From Rhizobium sp. R635 (GTDB lineage: Bacteria; Pseudomonadota; Alphaproteobacteria; Rhizobiales; Rhizobiaceae), in contig NZ_LOKX01000007.1 in assembly GCF_002211285.1 (NCBI RefSeq), positions 1 through 64,000 on the forward strand: DNA of 64,000 bases, written 5' to 3'. Position 1 is the stretch's first letter. Each line of letters starts with the position of its first letter. The notes below the pieces were generated by a model. It was given only the letters and a program-made list of their open reading frames with translations. It ran no database searches and had not been told where the DNA came from. The translations under genes and the position numbers were made by a program. Below, one piece after another: positions 16,627-24,968 of this stretch.

Positions 16627-17616
16627 TCATTTTCCCTCATTTTCCTCTTCGAACTCAGCGGCGAGGCCAACCAACCGCCGAGCCAGGAATTCCGAAAACG
16701 CTGCCGATTTGACGGCAATGCGAAAGGTCTTGCCGGAGCGGGACACTGAGGCAAGCGGCGTGCCCCCTTGGGTCCGAAGCGTCTGTTCGGCCCGCTGCGG
16801 CGCCCCCTTCTCTTCCAGCGTCTTCCAGACGGCATCGAAACGCCCGTTGGTCTCCAACGCCTGGAAACCGCCGGCACGGATCGCGGCCTGCGCCTTCTTT
16901 TGTCCGCCTGCCTCCCGGAATTTTTCAGCAAAGGCCAGCCAGCGCGGACGCCCGACCTTGGGGGCCGGCCCGATGGCGAGAATGATCTCCGGATCGATCG
17001 TCTGCGCCACCTGCAGCAGCCTCGACGTTTCCGGCTTATCCGTGGCCAGCGCCTGGGCAATCATGTCCCGGCTGAAGCCGTGCTCATCCATGCGCCGTGC
17101 AAACAGCGCCCGTTCGATGAAGCTCAAATCGACGCGGGGACCGTTTTCCTGGCCTTGTGCCAGGATCAACTCTTCATCTGTGAGCTTGCGCACGACGGCC
17201 TTGATGGGAGCCCCGATCTCGGCGGCGGCGCGCAGACGCCTGTGACCATAAGCAGCCTGGTAGTGTCCGGCTTTAACAGGATCCGGCCGCACCAGGATCG
17301 GGACCTGCTGTCCGCTTTCCTGGATTGACTGCTTCAACCGTTCGAATTCGGCATCCCTATCGACCGGGATGCGGTCGCGGATAAAGGACATTTCGACAGC
17401 GGCCGGATCGATCTCCAGCACCTTGTCGCCGGAAGCAAGCGATTCCCGCAACGCCTTGGCGGCAGCCGCCTCCTCACCCAGCCGTCCAAGCGACAGGTTC
17501 ATCGCCTTGACCGCTCCCGATGGCCGATGCGGCGGCGGCGCGCTTGGCGCCTCCGGCCGTGCAGGCTCCACGGCGCCAACCATGCTCTTCAGGATATCGC
17601 GACCTTTTGGGCTCAT
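16627..17616 (-). CDS. repB: Plasmid partitioning protein RepB (ParB family)
   Basis: 329-aa centromere-binding protein that loads on parS and is moved by RepA. Contains the ParB/Sulfiredoxin-like N-domain: PVDRDAEFERLKQSIQESGQQVPILVRPDP and YQAAYGHRRLRAAAEIGAPIKAVVR (the GHRR catalytic/CTP-binding motif). Then follows RVDLSFIERALFARRMDEHGFSRDMIAQALATDKPETSRLLQVAQ, the helix-turn-helix. The ATG at 17616 overlaps the repA stop as ATGA; an ATG at 17628 would add four residues. The C-terminus is the dimerisation region. Confidence 0.93.
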   Translation of the reverse strand: MSPKGRDILKSMVGAVEPARPEAPSAPPPHRPSGAVKAMNLSLGRLGEEAAAAKALRESLASGDKVLEIDPAAVEMSFIRDRIPVDRDAEFERLKQSIQESGQQVPILVRPDPVKAGHYQAAYGHRRLRAAAEIGAPIKAVVRKLTDEELILAQGQENGPRVDLSFIERALFARRMDEHGFSRDMIAQALATDKPETSRLLQVAQTIDPEIILAIGPAPKVGRPRWLAFAEKFREAGGQKKAQAAIRAGGFQALETNGRFDAVWKTLEEKGAPQRAEQTLRTQGGTPLASVSRSGKTFRIAVKSAAFSEFLARRLVGLAAEFEEENEGK

Positions 17617-18830
17617 GTCCTGCTCCATGCGCTGCGAATGAGTTGCTCGACCTCGGCATTGACGCTGTCGACGGATTCGACGCCGCGGTCGTAGGTCTGG
17701 CGATGCATCGTCTCGCGCCCCGCCTCATAGATCGTCTGCTTGGATAGCCCCGCATCCGAGACCGCAGTCGACTTGACCATCATCGAGGTCAACACGCGCT
17801 CGCCGAACAGGCTGCGCAGGAAGGCGACGATCTGCGCCTGGGGACCGTCATTGGCCTCATAGCGGGTGATCAGGTAGCGCATCCAGTCATAATCGAGATT
17901 GCCGCCCGCCTGCTTGACGACGGCCAAGAGGTCGGAGGTCATCGTCAGGAACTGGTTCATCGACGCCACGTCGAGCATCTGCGGATGAACGGTAATGAGC
18001 ACGGCGGTGGCGGCGCAGAGAGCAGACAGCGTCAGGAAGCCGAGGGTAGGGGGGCAATCGATGATGACGACGTCGTAGCTCTGTTCCAGCGAATGCAGCG
18101 CATTGCCGACCCGCATGAAGAACATGTCCTTGTCGTCGCGGTTGGTGTCGGCGAGCGCCTTCGGAGTATCGTGCTCGAACTCGTGCAGTTCGAGATTGCC
18201 GGGGATGAGATCGAGGCCCGGGAAATAGGTCTGGCGGACGATATCGGCAACGTCACGGCGCGTCTCGTCATATTTGATGGCGCCGTAGAGCGTCTCGTTT
18301 TCACCGACGTCGAACTCGGGCTGATATCCGAGCATCGCCGACATCGACGCCTGCGGATCGAGATCGACGGCAAGCACGCGATAGCCACGCAGCGCCAGGA
18401 ACTGCGCCAGGTGGATTGAGGTCGTTGTCTTGCCGGAGCCGCCCTTGAAATTGGTGACGGCGATCACCTGGAGATGATCACCCGGCCGGCGCATCGGCAG
18501 ATAGGAAGGTTTGGTGCGCCCGAGATGCTGGCGCATCGCATGGATTTCCTCGAGCGAGAATACCCGGCGCCCCGATGCCGTCTTCTCGGGATTGATGGTT
18601 TCCACCTGGGCGGCGAGGTGGCGAACGTAGCTGTCGGTGACACCAAGCAGCTTGGCCGCCTCGATGCTGCTGAACCGGCGCAGCGATTTGCGGGCGTCAG
18701 GCGAAAACAGCCGCTCGAACAGCACCTGCAACTGGCTGCTGAGCATCGTCGAGTCCTGCGCAATCGTCTCGTCGATCGAGACCTGACTCGCTCTCTTGGC
18801 TTTCTCAACAATCGCGGCCTTCGTCGGCAT
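17613..18830 (-). CDS. repA: Plasmid partitioning ATPase RepA (ParA family)
   Basis: 405-aa Walker-type ATPase that segregates the plasmid and, with RepB, represses the operon. N-terminal DNA-binding part (about 50-100, RRFSSIEAAKLLGVTDSYVRHLA then SGRRVFSLEEIHAMR) is MerR/helix-turn-helix-like. The deviant Walker A is KGGSGKTTTS at 129-138; AVDLDPQASMSAMLGYQPE and VVIIDCPPTLGFLTLSAL are the A' and B motifs. Length and order are normal. First gene of repABC; preceded by a predicted promoter, a palindromic operator-like site and parS. Confidence 0.95.
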   Translation of the reverse strand: MPTKAAIVEKAKRASQVSIDETIAQDSTMLSSQLQVLFERLFSPDARKSLRRFSSIEAAKLLGVTDSYVRHLAAQVETINPEKTASGRRVFSLEEIHAMRQHLGRTKPSYLPMRRPGDHLQVIAVTNFKGGSGKTTTSIHLAQFLALRGYRVLAVDLDPQASMSAMLGYQPEFDVGENETLYGAIKYDETRRDVADIVRQTYFPGLDLIPGNLELHEFEHDTPKALADTNRDDKDMFFMRVGNALHSLEQSYDVVIIDCPPTLGFLTLSALCAATAVLITVHPQMLDVASMNQFLTMTSDLLAVVKQAGGNLDYDWMRYLITRYEANDGPQAQIVAFLRSLFGERVLTSMMVKSTAVSDAGLSKQTIYEAGRETMHRQTYDRGVESVDSVNAEVEQLIRSAWSRT

Positions 18831-18858
18831 TCACGCAAATCCTGATAAATCGGGTAAT

Positions 18859-18895
18859 TTTGCGCAAATGATCGTGAGTCTGGCGATTCCGTCAA
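18859..18895 (-). promoter_or_regulatory. Predicted repA promoter with palindromic operator
   Basis: On the minus strand TTGACG (18895-18890) and ATCATT (18872-18867) are spaced by 17 bases. A perfect 10-base palindrome TTTGCGCAAA (18859-18868) touches the -10 box, and CGCAAAT recurs at 18834-18840, just upstream of the start codon. RepA autorepression at such a site is typical of the family; binding here is inferred. Confidence 0.5.
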
Positions 18896-18972
18896 GCGAT
18901 TTCTTGGTTAGCAAACATGTAACACAACGGATTCAACGGAAAAATCGTCTGTAATTCCGAAATCTTAGCTCG

Positions 18973-18988
18973 GTTGTCAGCTGACAAC
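18973..18988. promoter_or_regulatory. parS-like palindrome upstream of repA
   Basis: GTTGTCAGCTGACAAC is a perfect 16-base palindrome matching the repABC parS pattern. With the copy at 16598-16613 it brackets repAB, so RepB could spread over or bridge the operon. Confidence 0.8.
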
Positions 18989-19098
18989 GACGGCTATACC
19001 AGCATCTTCCATGTCGAGCTCATGTATCGCAGCACGCTTTCGATATTCCCGACTCACCCGGTCGCCGACGATAAAGACAGCATCCGGCGAGCCCGTTC

Positions 19099-19275
19099 TC
19101 ATTTATAAGCAGACGGCCGGTAAAGGCTCTCGGCCTCCAATCCACGGACGGGCTCGCCGCCGGAGGACTTGTCGTTCGCTTCATGGGTTTCAGAATCGCG
19201 GCGTGACGGGGCAAGGCCGAGCATTTGTTCGAGACGGCCGGCATTGAGCGGAGCGTTTATTCCCTTGAAGTTCAT
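19099..19275 (-). CDS. Possible small protein, 58 aa
   Basis: Reads MNFKGINAPLNAGRLEQMLG and continues as a polar tail. A GGAAG sequence precedes the ATG at 19275. No homologue recognised. It occupies the otherwise empty region behind repA. Codon-position GC is not decisive, so this is a tentative call. Confidence 0.25.
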   Translation of the reverse strand: MNFKGINAPLNAGRLEQMLGLAPSRRDSETHEANDKSSGGEPVRGLEAESLYRPSAYK

Positions 19276-19710
19276 CTTCCATCTTTCGTCTGCATATGAG
19301 CTTGTGTGGAACATAGAGATAAGCGCAATTTGAACCTGCGGAGAACTGCCTGCCGGCGTTATCACCATCTTTTCCGACTCCGATCACAAAGAGGAGGGGA
19401 GGGCGCTTCGATGCCCGAGCATCGGGCGCCATCGTTATCCGTCCACGAAGATTGCCGAACCTCGGCGCTATGCGAATCAAATGCCCGTGGCTATGATCAC
19501 CACGAGTCATCGAAGCAGATTACTCTTCCAAACCACGCACCATTACATGTCGAGATCGCTCCGCCCTAGCGGAACGCAATAGCGGCTTCGCTTCCGTCTG
19601 CCGAATTCCTCTTTATTTACCCAATATTTACCATAAGTCTGCGCGCGCCCGATCACATTCATTGGCGGCAGATTGCAAGCATCCAGGCGTGATACCGCGC
19701 GGGCATCGGG
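19276..19710. other. Intergenic region without a supported gene
   Basis: No frame here has convincing codon use or a ribosome site. The segment 19590-19650 is AT-rich (TTTATTTACCCAATATTTACC) and could hold a promoter. No repeats or mobile-element ends were seen. Confidence 0.4.
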
Positions 19711-20796
19711 CTATCGCGCTTTCATTCCCTCGCGATTGGTGAAGTGGGCATTGCCCAGACCCGTGCCGATGGTCAGCACCGCCCATCTCGACACGTCCGT
19801 CATATAGGGGATCTGAGACAACCCCTGCACGACGGCGTCGTTGTGCATCATCACGAAGGTGCTGTGGTCGCCGATTTCGGGAATGGCCTTCATCAGCGCG
19901 AGGGGAAGGTTGAAACTATCGCTTTCCCAATTCCCGCCCGGCAGGTTCTGTCCGCCGCGTTCGATCGACCCATCGGCGTTGATCATACCGGGACAGGCGA
20001 TCCCGATGATGGGAGCGGGTTTCAGATTGGCTTTTTCGGCCTTGTCGATCAACTCCTGCAACATCGCCGCCAGCTTCTCTATCGTGGCACTGCGGCTTGG
20101 CTCGTCATCGGCATGGCGCCAGATTGCCGATTCCCAGACGCTCGCATCGGCAAAATGCGGCGTTTTTTCCTTCCCGAATTTAACGACGCCGGCGCGGACG
20201 TTCGTGCCGCCGATATCGACCGCGAGGATTGCCTCGTAGCCTTTGAACATCCAGGGCGGCATCAGGTGAACGGAACCGATCAGCCCGGCCTCGTCGGGAT
20301 GATGAGCGATCGGCACGACGTCGATGTTGATGCCGGCGGCCTTCAGAAGAACCATGGTCCTGGCGATTGCCAACTCTCCGAAACGGCTTTGCCGGAAGCC
20401 GCCGCCAACCACGATACGTTCCGTCTTCGACCAGCGCTCGTCTTTCAGGAACTTTCCGATCACCACGGCAAAGTCCTGCGAGAAGTCCTCGACCGCGCCC
20501 ATGACCAGCGCGGCGGCTTCCATATCGTCTCCCTTCAGCAGGGCCTCGATCTTCTTCTTGGAAAGCTTAGCCGTCGCGACCTTGCCGATCGGATCGTCTC
20601 CAACCTTGCGGACGCGCTTTCTCCAATCGTCGAGCTTCTGCTGGAAGGTTTTCTTGTTGGCGTTGTCACCAACGAAACCGTTCTTGTCACGCAGTTCATT
20701 GTTGTAGTCATCGATGGTCACCAGCGGCAAAACCGTCGCGCCATGCGCCAGCGGAGCATTGACCTCTTCATGGTGCTTGGAACTGCCTTTGGCCAT
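19711..20796 (-). CDS. ROK-family sugar kinase with apparently permuted domain order
   Basis: 361-aa protein related to ROK glucokinases, but the order of motifs is unusual. Residues 95-180 look like the usual C-terminal ROK end: ERIVVGGGF at 126-134 and DEAGLIGSVHLM at 168-179. Only then come the usual N-terminal motifs: AVDIGGTNVRAGVV at 192-205, IGIACPGMI at 264-272, HND at 318-320, and TIGTGLGNA at 342-350, after which the protein ends. The CxCGxxGC zinc motif is absent. The ATG at 20796 was preferred to the TTG before it. It is divergent from otsB across 147 bases, so glucose from trehalose is a plausible but unproven substrate. Confidence 0.75.
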   Translation of the reverse strand: MAKGSSKHHEEVNAPLAHGATVLPLVTIDDYNNELRDKNGFVGDNANKKTFQQKLDDWRKRVRKVGDDPIGKVATAKLSKKKIEALLKGDDMEAAALVMGAVEDFSQDFAVVIGKFLKDERWSKTERIVVGGGFRQSRFGELAIARTMVLLKAAGINIDVVPIAHHPDEAGLIGSVHLMPPWMFKGYEAILAVDIGGTNVRAGVVKFGKEKTPHFADASVWESAIWRHADDEPSRSATIEKLAAMLQELIDKAEKANLKPAPIIGIACPGMINADGSIERGGQNLPGGNWESDSFNLPLALMKAIPEIGDHSTFVMMHNDAVVQGLSQIPYMTDVSRWAVLTIGTGLGNAHFTNREGMKAR

Positions 20797-20943
20797 CAAT
20801 CTACCTTTTACTGCGCGAGTGCGTGAACGGGCGGGCCAGATAAAACGCGGACTTGCCTCTGGATGTTCCGGGGGACGAACCGGTCATCTTGTCCTCGCCG
20901 GACAGCGACCTAGCTTCAATGATTGCAGAGTTTGGAGAATGCC

Positions 20944-21702
20944 GTGCAGGAAGACGCCGCCACCCACGAAATGCTCTCCCTGGTTCTGGAAGAGCCGGAA
21001 CGTTGGGCAATGTTTCTCGATATCGACGGGACGCTGCTCAATCTTGCGCCTACACCGGATGCGATCGAGGTTCCGGAGGCTCTTCCCGCGCAACTTCATC
21101 GCCTGTCGAACAAACTCGGCGGCGCCTTGGCCCTGGTCACCGGACGGTCGCTCGCCTTCGCGGACACTCTGTTCAAACCCTTCGCTTTTCCGACGGCAGG
21201 TCTTCACGGCGCGGAGATCAGAAGTGCCGCCGGAATGCACACGATCGAGGCGACGCCGGAGTTTCAGGCGTTGAAACATGCGCTGACGGCGGAGGCCGAG
21301 CACTATCCCGGTGTCTTGATAGAAGACAAAGGCGCGGCCGTTGCGGCCCATTACCGGCTTGCGCCCGAATATGAAAAGGTCCTCGAAGAGCGCATGCATC
21401 ACTATGCGGAGGCCGCCGGGCCGAACTGGGCGCTGCAGCTCGGCAAGATGGTGTTCGAACTGCGCCCGGCACGGTCGAGCAAGGGCGATGCGCTCGAACG
21501 GTTCCTCCAATCCGAACCCTTCAAGAATCGCTGCCCGATCACCCTCGGCGACGACCTCACCGACGAGTCTATGTTTGCGATCGCCAACGCCCGCGGCGGT
21601 GTCTCCGTGCGTGTCGGCACGATCGGCGCCCCGAGTTGCGCCACCAACCGGCTGTCGTCCGCTGCGCTGGTCAGGAACGTCATCGCTGCCTTGGCCGCTT
21701 GA
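20944..21702 (+). CDS. otsB: Trehalose-6-phosphate phosphatase OtsB
   Basis: HAD-superfamily phosphatase that converts trehalose-6-phosphate to trehalose, the last step of the OtsAB osmoprotectant route. Motif I is FLDIDGTLL near the N-terminus, motif II LVTGRS, then the cap region with PTAGLHGAEIR, and motif IV ITLGDDLTDESMF. The C-terminal VSVRVG segment is typical. I chose the GTG at 20944 because GGAG lies six bases before it; a TTG at 20923 is in frame but has no ribosome site. No otsA partner is in the window. Length (252 aa) is normal. Confidence 0.9.
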   Translation: MQEDAATHEMLSLVLEEPERWAMFLDIDGTLLNLAPTPDAIEVPEALPAQLHRLSNKLGGALALVTGRSLAFADTLFKPFAFPTAGLHGAEIRSAAGMHTIEATPEFQALKHALTAEAEHYPGVLIEDKGAAVAAHYRLAPEYEKVLEERMHHYAEAAGPNWALQLGKMVFELRPARSSKGDALERFLQSEPFKNRCPITLGDDLTDESMFAIANARGGVSVRVGTIGAPSCATNRLSSAALVRNVIAALAA

Positions 21703-21905
21703 GGCGAGGGCGGCTGGGCGAGGCACGGCGGGAATTGCTCTCGCCTTTAGACCGGCCGCGCAGCGTCAATTGTCAAAAAAGTATCGGTTTTGACCGGGAA
21801 TCGTGGTGGCGGGCATGAAATGAGCCCACTACACTCCCATCAACAATAAAAGCCAAAACGGGAATTTTGGCGGGCGGACTTAAGACCGCCTCGGAGGAGG
21901 AAACG

Positions 21906-22790
21906 ATGGAACCTGACTTGGAAGTCGTTCAGATCAGGCCGGGCGAATCTTTCGCAACGAAAGCGCATGGTTATCCCTATCATACGGTTCGCTGGCACTT
22001 TCACCCGGAATACGAACTCCATCTCGTCGTGGCGACAACCGGCCGTTATTTCGTCGGCGATTTCATCGGCGAATTCGAACCAGGCAATCTGGTGCTGGCA
22101 GGCCCCAATCTTCCACATAACTGGATCAGCGACGTTCCGAAGGGATCGAGCATTCCGCTTCGCTGCCAGCTCATTCAGTTCAGCGAGAATTTCATCAGCG
22201 ACACGATGAAGGTGCTGGCCGAGCTCGGCCCTTTCGAGCCGGTTCTCGAAGCCTCCCGCCGCGGCGTGCTGTTCGGCGCCGAGACCAGCCGGCAGGTTGC
22301 GCCCCTAATGAACGAGGTGCAGCAGGCGCAGGGCGTGCGGCGCATCGAACTCTTCATGATGATGATCGGCCTGCTCAGCCGGGCGCAGGACGCCCAGCTT
22401 CTGGCGAGCCCCAGCTATCTGCCCGACCCGTCCGGTTACATGTCGGCCGGCATCAACAAGGCGCTCGCCTATATCAGGGAAAACCTGACCAAATCCTTCG
22501 ACGAAGCCGATCTCGCTGCGATCGCCGGACAGTCCACAGGCGCCTTCTCACGCGCCTTCCGCCGCCATACCGGCATGTCGCTGGTGCAATATGTGAAACG
22601 GCTGCGCATCAACCTCGCCTGCCAGATCCTGATGAGCGACGACCATGCATCGATCACCGATATCTGCTTCGAAGTCGGCTTCAACAATCTGTCCAACTTC
22701 AACCGTCAGTTTCTCGCGGAAAAAGGCATGACGCCGTCCCGCTTCCGGCGATTGTTGGGTGACAATATCAACGTGGCGAAGGCCGCCTGA
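21906..22790 (+). CDS. AraC-family transcriptional regulator
   Basis: 294-aa regulator with an N-terminal cupin sensor (VRWHFHPEYELHLVVATTGRYFVGDFIGEFEPGNLVLAGPNLPHNW, about 27-75) and two C-terminal helix-turn-helix motifs (DEADLAAIAGQSTGAFSRAFRRHTGMSLVQYVKRLRINLACQIL and SITDICFEVGFNNLSNFNRQFLAEKGMTPSRFRR). GGAGGAGG precedes the ATG at 21906. It lies immediately upstream of, and in the same direction as, a sugar-alcohol import and oxidation operon, so it is the likely activator of that operon in response to a polyol. Confidence 0.88.
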   Translation: MEPDLEVVQIRPGESFATKAHGYPYHTVRWHFHPEYELHLVVATTGRYFVGDFIGEFEPGNLVLAGPNLPHNWISDVPKGSSIPLRCQLIQFSENFISDTMKVLAELGPFEPVLEASRRGVLFGAETSRQVAPLMNEVQQAQGVRRIELFMMMIGLLSRAQDAQLLASPSYLPDPSGYMSAGINKALAYIRENLTKSFDEADLAAIAGQSTGAFSRAFRRHTGMSLVQYVKRLRINLACQILMSDDHASITDICFEVGFNNLSNFNRQFLAEKGMTPSRFRRLLGDNINVAKAA

Positions 22791-22888
22791 GCCAGCCGAA
22801 GACGGCGAATAGGGAGGACGAGGAGGAGGAACCAAAACCGACACTGATTTGAACGCGAGCGCGCAATGGGCGGTTCGCGACAGGAGAC

Positions 22889-22926
22889 GCTTGTCCTGAG
22901 ACAAACTGCAAACCGCCGGGACAAGC
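22889..22926. promoter_or_regulatory. Inverted repeat between the AraC gene and the polyol import operon
   Basis: GCTTGTCC (22889-22896) and GGACAAGC (22919-22926) are perfect 8-base arms 22 bases apart. Position between the regulator and the transporter fits either a regulator-binding region or a structure in the 5' leader. Confidence 0.35.
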
Positions 22927-23010
22927 GCGGCTGTTCGTTCAGCCGAACGGCCACAGCAGAACACTGCAACGACGAAGCTACACAATTTTTTCCAACGGGA
23001 GGAGATGGAA

Positions 23011-24078
23011 ATGATGAAATTCTCGATGAAAGCGGCAGGCGCCGCGGCATTTGTCCTGTCCCTGCTGGGCGGCACATCCGCCTTCGCGCAAAGCGCCGTC
23101 GCCGATGCGACGGTGGCGTTCCTCATGCCCGACCAGGGCTCGACCCGATATGAAGAGCACGATCACCCCGGCTTCGTCGCGGAAATGAAGAAGCTCTGCG
23201 CGTCCTGCAAGGTCCTCTACCAGAATGCCGATGCCGATATCGCCAAACAGCAGCAGCAGTTCAATTCGGCCATCACCCAGGGGGCCAAGGTCATCGTGCT
23301 CGATCCGGTGGATTCGGCCGCGGCCGCCTCTCTCGTCCAGCTCGCCCAGAGCCAGGGCGTCAAGGTCATCGCCTATGACCGCCCGATCCCGACCGGCAAG
23401 GCCGATTTCTATGTCTCCTTCGATAATAAGGCGATCGGCAAGGCGATCGCGGAATCGCTCGTTCAGCATCTGAAGGCCAAGAACGTGCCGACCGACGGCG
23501 GCGGCATCCTGCAGATCAACGGTTCGCCGACCGATGCGGCTGCCGGGTTGATCAAGGACGGCATTCACGAGGGTCTCGCCAGCGGCGGATATAAGACGCT
23601 TGCCGAATTCGACACGCCGAACTGGCAGCCGGCGAATGCCCAGCAATGGGCGGGCGGCCAGATCACCCGCTTCGGCAAAGAGATCGTCGGCGTCGTCGCC
23701 GCCAATGACGGCACCGGCGGCGGCGCCATCGCCGCCTTCAAGGCAGCCGGTGTCGATCCCGTGCCGCCAGTGACCGGCAATGACGCGACGATCGCAGCAC
23801 TCCAGCTGATCATATCGGGCGATCAATACAACACGATCTCCAAGCCGAGCGAAATCGTCGCCGCCGCCGCTGCGAATGTTGCCGTGAAGCTGCTCGCAGG
23901 AGAAACGGTCAAGGCCGAGATGACGCTCTACGACACGCCGGCACAGCTCTTTGTCCCGGCCGTCGTCACCGCCGAAAACCTCAAGGCCGAGATCATCGAC
24001 AAGAAGATCAATACCGCCGAGGAGCTCTGCACCGGCCGCTATGCCGAAGGCTGCAAGAAGCTCGGCATCATCCAGTAA
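23011..24078 (+). CDS. Ribose/xylose-type ABC transporter, periplasmic sugar-binding protein
   Basis: 355-aa type-I periplasmic binding protein with a signal peptide ending TSAFAQ. XylF/RbsB family features: FLMPDQGSTRYEEHDHPGFVAEM, DADIAKQQQQFNSAITQGAKVIVLDPVDSAAAASLVQLAQSQGVKVIAYDRPI, VSFDNKAIG, and VAANDGTGGGAIAAFKAAG in the ligand hinge. Four Cys (two CASC, then CTGRYAEGC) could form disulfides. The ATG at 23011 is at proper distance from GGAGGAG; ATGs at 23005 and 23014 are alternatives. Together with the ribitol-type dehydrogenase downstream, the ligand is probably a pentitol such as ribitol, xylitol or arabinitol. Confidence 0.85.
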   Translation: MMKFSMKAAGAAAFVLSLLGGTSAFAQSAVADATVAFLMPDQGSTRYEEHDHPGFVAEMKKLCASCKVLYQNADADIAKQQQQFNSAITQGAKVIVLDPVDSAAAASLVQLAQSQGVKVIAYDRPIPTGKADFYVSFDNKAIGKAIAESLVQHLKAKNVPTDGGGILQINGSPTDAAAGLIKDGIHEGLASGGYKTLAEFDTPNWQPANAQQWAGGQITRFGKEIVGVVAANDGTGGGAIAAFKAAGVDPVPPVTGNDATIAALQLIISGDQYNTISKPSEIVAAAAANVAVKLLAGETVKAEMTLYDTPAQLFVPAVVTAENLKAEIIDKKINTAEELCTGRYAEGCKKLGIIQ

Positions 24079-24086
24079 TTCGCAGG

Positions 24087-24129
24087 GGAAGCGCGGCCGC
24101 CCACCGGTCGCGCTTCCGGTTTTCGCTTT
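24087..24129 (+). terminator. Hairpin with T-rich tail after the sugar-binding protein gene
   Basis: GGAAGCGCG (24087-24095) pairs with CGCGCTTCC (24109-24117), followed by GGTTTTCGCTTTTTC. It resembles an intrinsic terminator placed between the receptor and the ATPase genes and probably works as an attenuator. Confidence 0.6.
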
Positions 24130-24146
24130 TTCCGAAAGGCCAGGCG

Positions 24147-24968
24147 ATGTCTGAAACCTCTCATCCTCTTGACCCTTCCCGCCAGCCCGTTCTCAGCCTG
24201 CGTGGGATATCGAAGAATTTCGGGGCGGTGTCGGCGCTCACCGATATCGAACTCGACGTCCATGCCGGCGAAGTCGTGGCGCTGGTCGGCGACAACGGCG
24301 CCGGCAAATCGACCCTGGTCAAGATCCTGGCCGGCGTGCACCAGCCGAGTTCGGGCACGATCCTGTTCGAGGGAAAACAGGCAAATCTGTCGAGCCCGAG
24401 TGCCGCTCTCGACCTCGGCATTGCGACCGTCTTTCAGGATTTGGCCCTTTGCGAAAATCTCGACGTCGTCGCCAATATCTTTCTCGGCAAGGAGCTCAAT
24501 CCTTTCCAGCTCGACGAGGTCGCGATGGAGATCCGCGCCTGGAAGCTGCTGAGTGAACTTTCCGCTCGCATCCCGAGCGTGCGAGAGCCCGTCGCCTCGC
24601 TTTCCGGGGGCCAGCGCCAGACCGTGGCGATCGCCCGGTCGCTGTTGCTCGAGCCGAAACTGATCATGCTCGACGAACCCACCGCCGCACTCGGCGTCGC
24701 CCAGACCGCCGAGGTGCTGGATCTGATCGAACGCGTGCGCGAACGCGGCCTCGGCGTTATCATGATCAGCCACAATATGGAGGATGTGCGGGCGGTCGCC
24801 GACCGCATCGTCGTGCTCCGGCTCGGCCGCAACAACGGCACCTTCATGCCCGACGCATCCAACGAAGAGCTCGTCAGCGCGATCACCGGCGCATCCAACA
24901 ATTCCGTCTCCCGCCGCGCAATGCGCCGCAAGGCGCAAAGCCGAGAGAACGAGGAGGGAAGACCATGA
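24147..24968 (+). CDS. Sugar ABC transporter ATPase (single-domain)
   Basis: 273-aa ATPase for the preceding receptor. Walker A GDNGAGKST at 48-56, VFQDLALCENLDVVANIFLG Q-loop, LSGGQRQ signature, LIMLDEPTAALGVAQ Walker B and ISHNM switch. Unlike the double-domain RbsA type, only one nucleotide-binding domain is present, as in FrcA-like rhizobial systems, so it should act as a homodimer. Its stop overlaps the permease start by four bases. Confidence 0.87.
   Translation: MSETSHPLDPSRQPVLSLRGISKNFGAVSALTDIELDVHAGEVVALVGDNGAGKSTLVKILAGVHQPSSGTILFEGKQANLSSPSAALDLGIATVFQDLALCENLDVVANIFLGKELNPFQLDEVAMEIRAWKLLSELSARIPSVREPVASLSGGQRQTVAIARSLLLEPKLIMLDEPTAALGVAQTAEVLDLIERVRERGLGVIMISHNMEDVRAVADRIVVLRLGRNNGTFMPDASNEELVSAITGASNNSVSRRAMRRKAQSRENEEGRP

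Noticed and set aside
19020..19569. Several short frames on both strands behind repA
   Set aside because: No ribosome sites, no codon bias and mutual overlap; only the 58-aa frame at 19099-19275 was kept, at low confidence.
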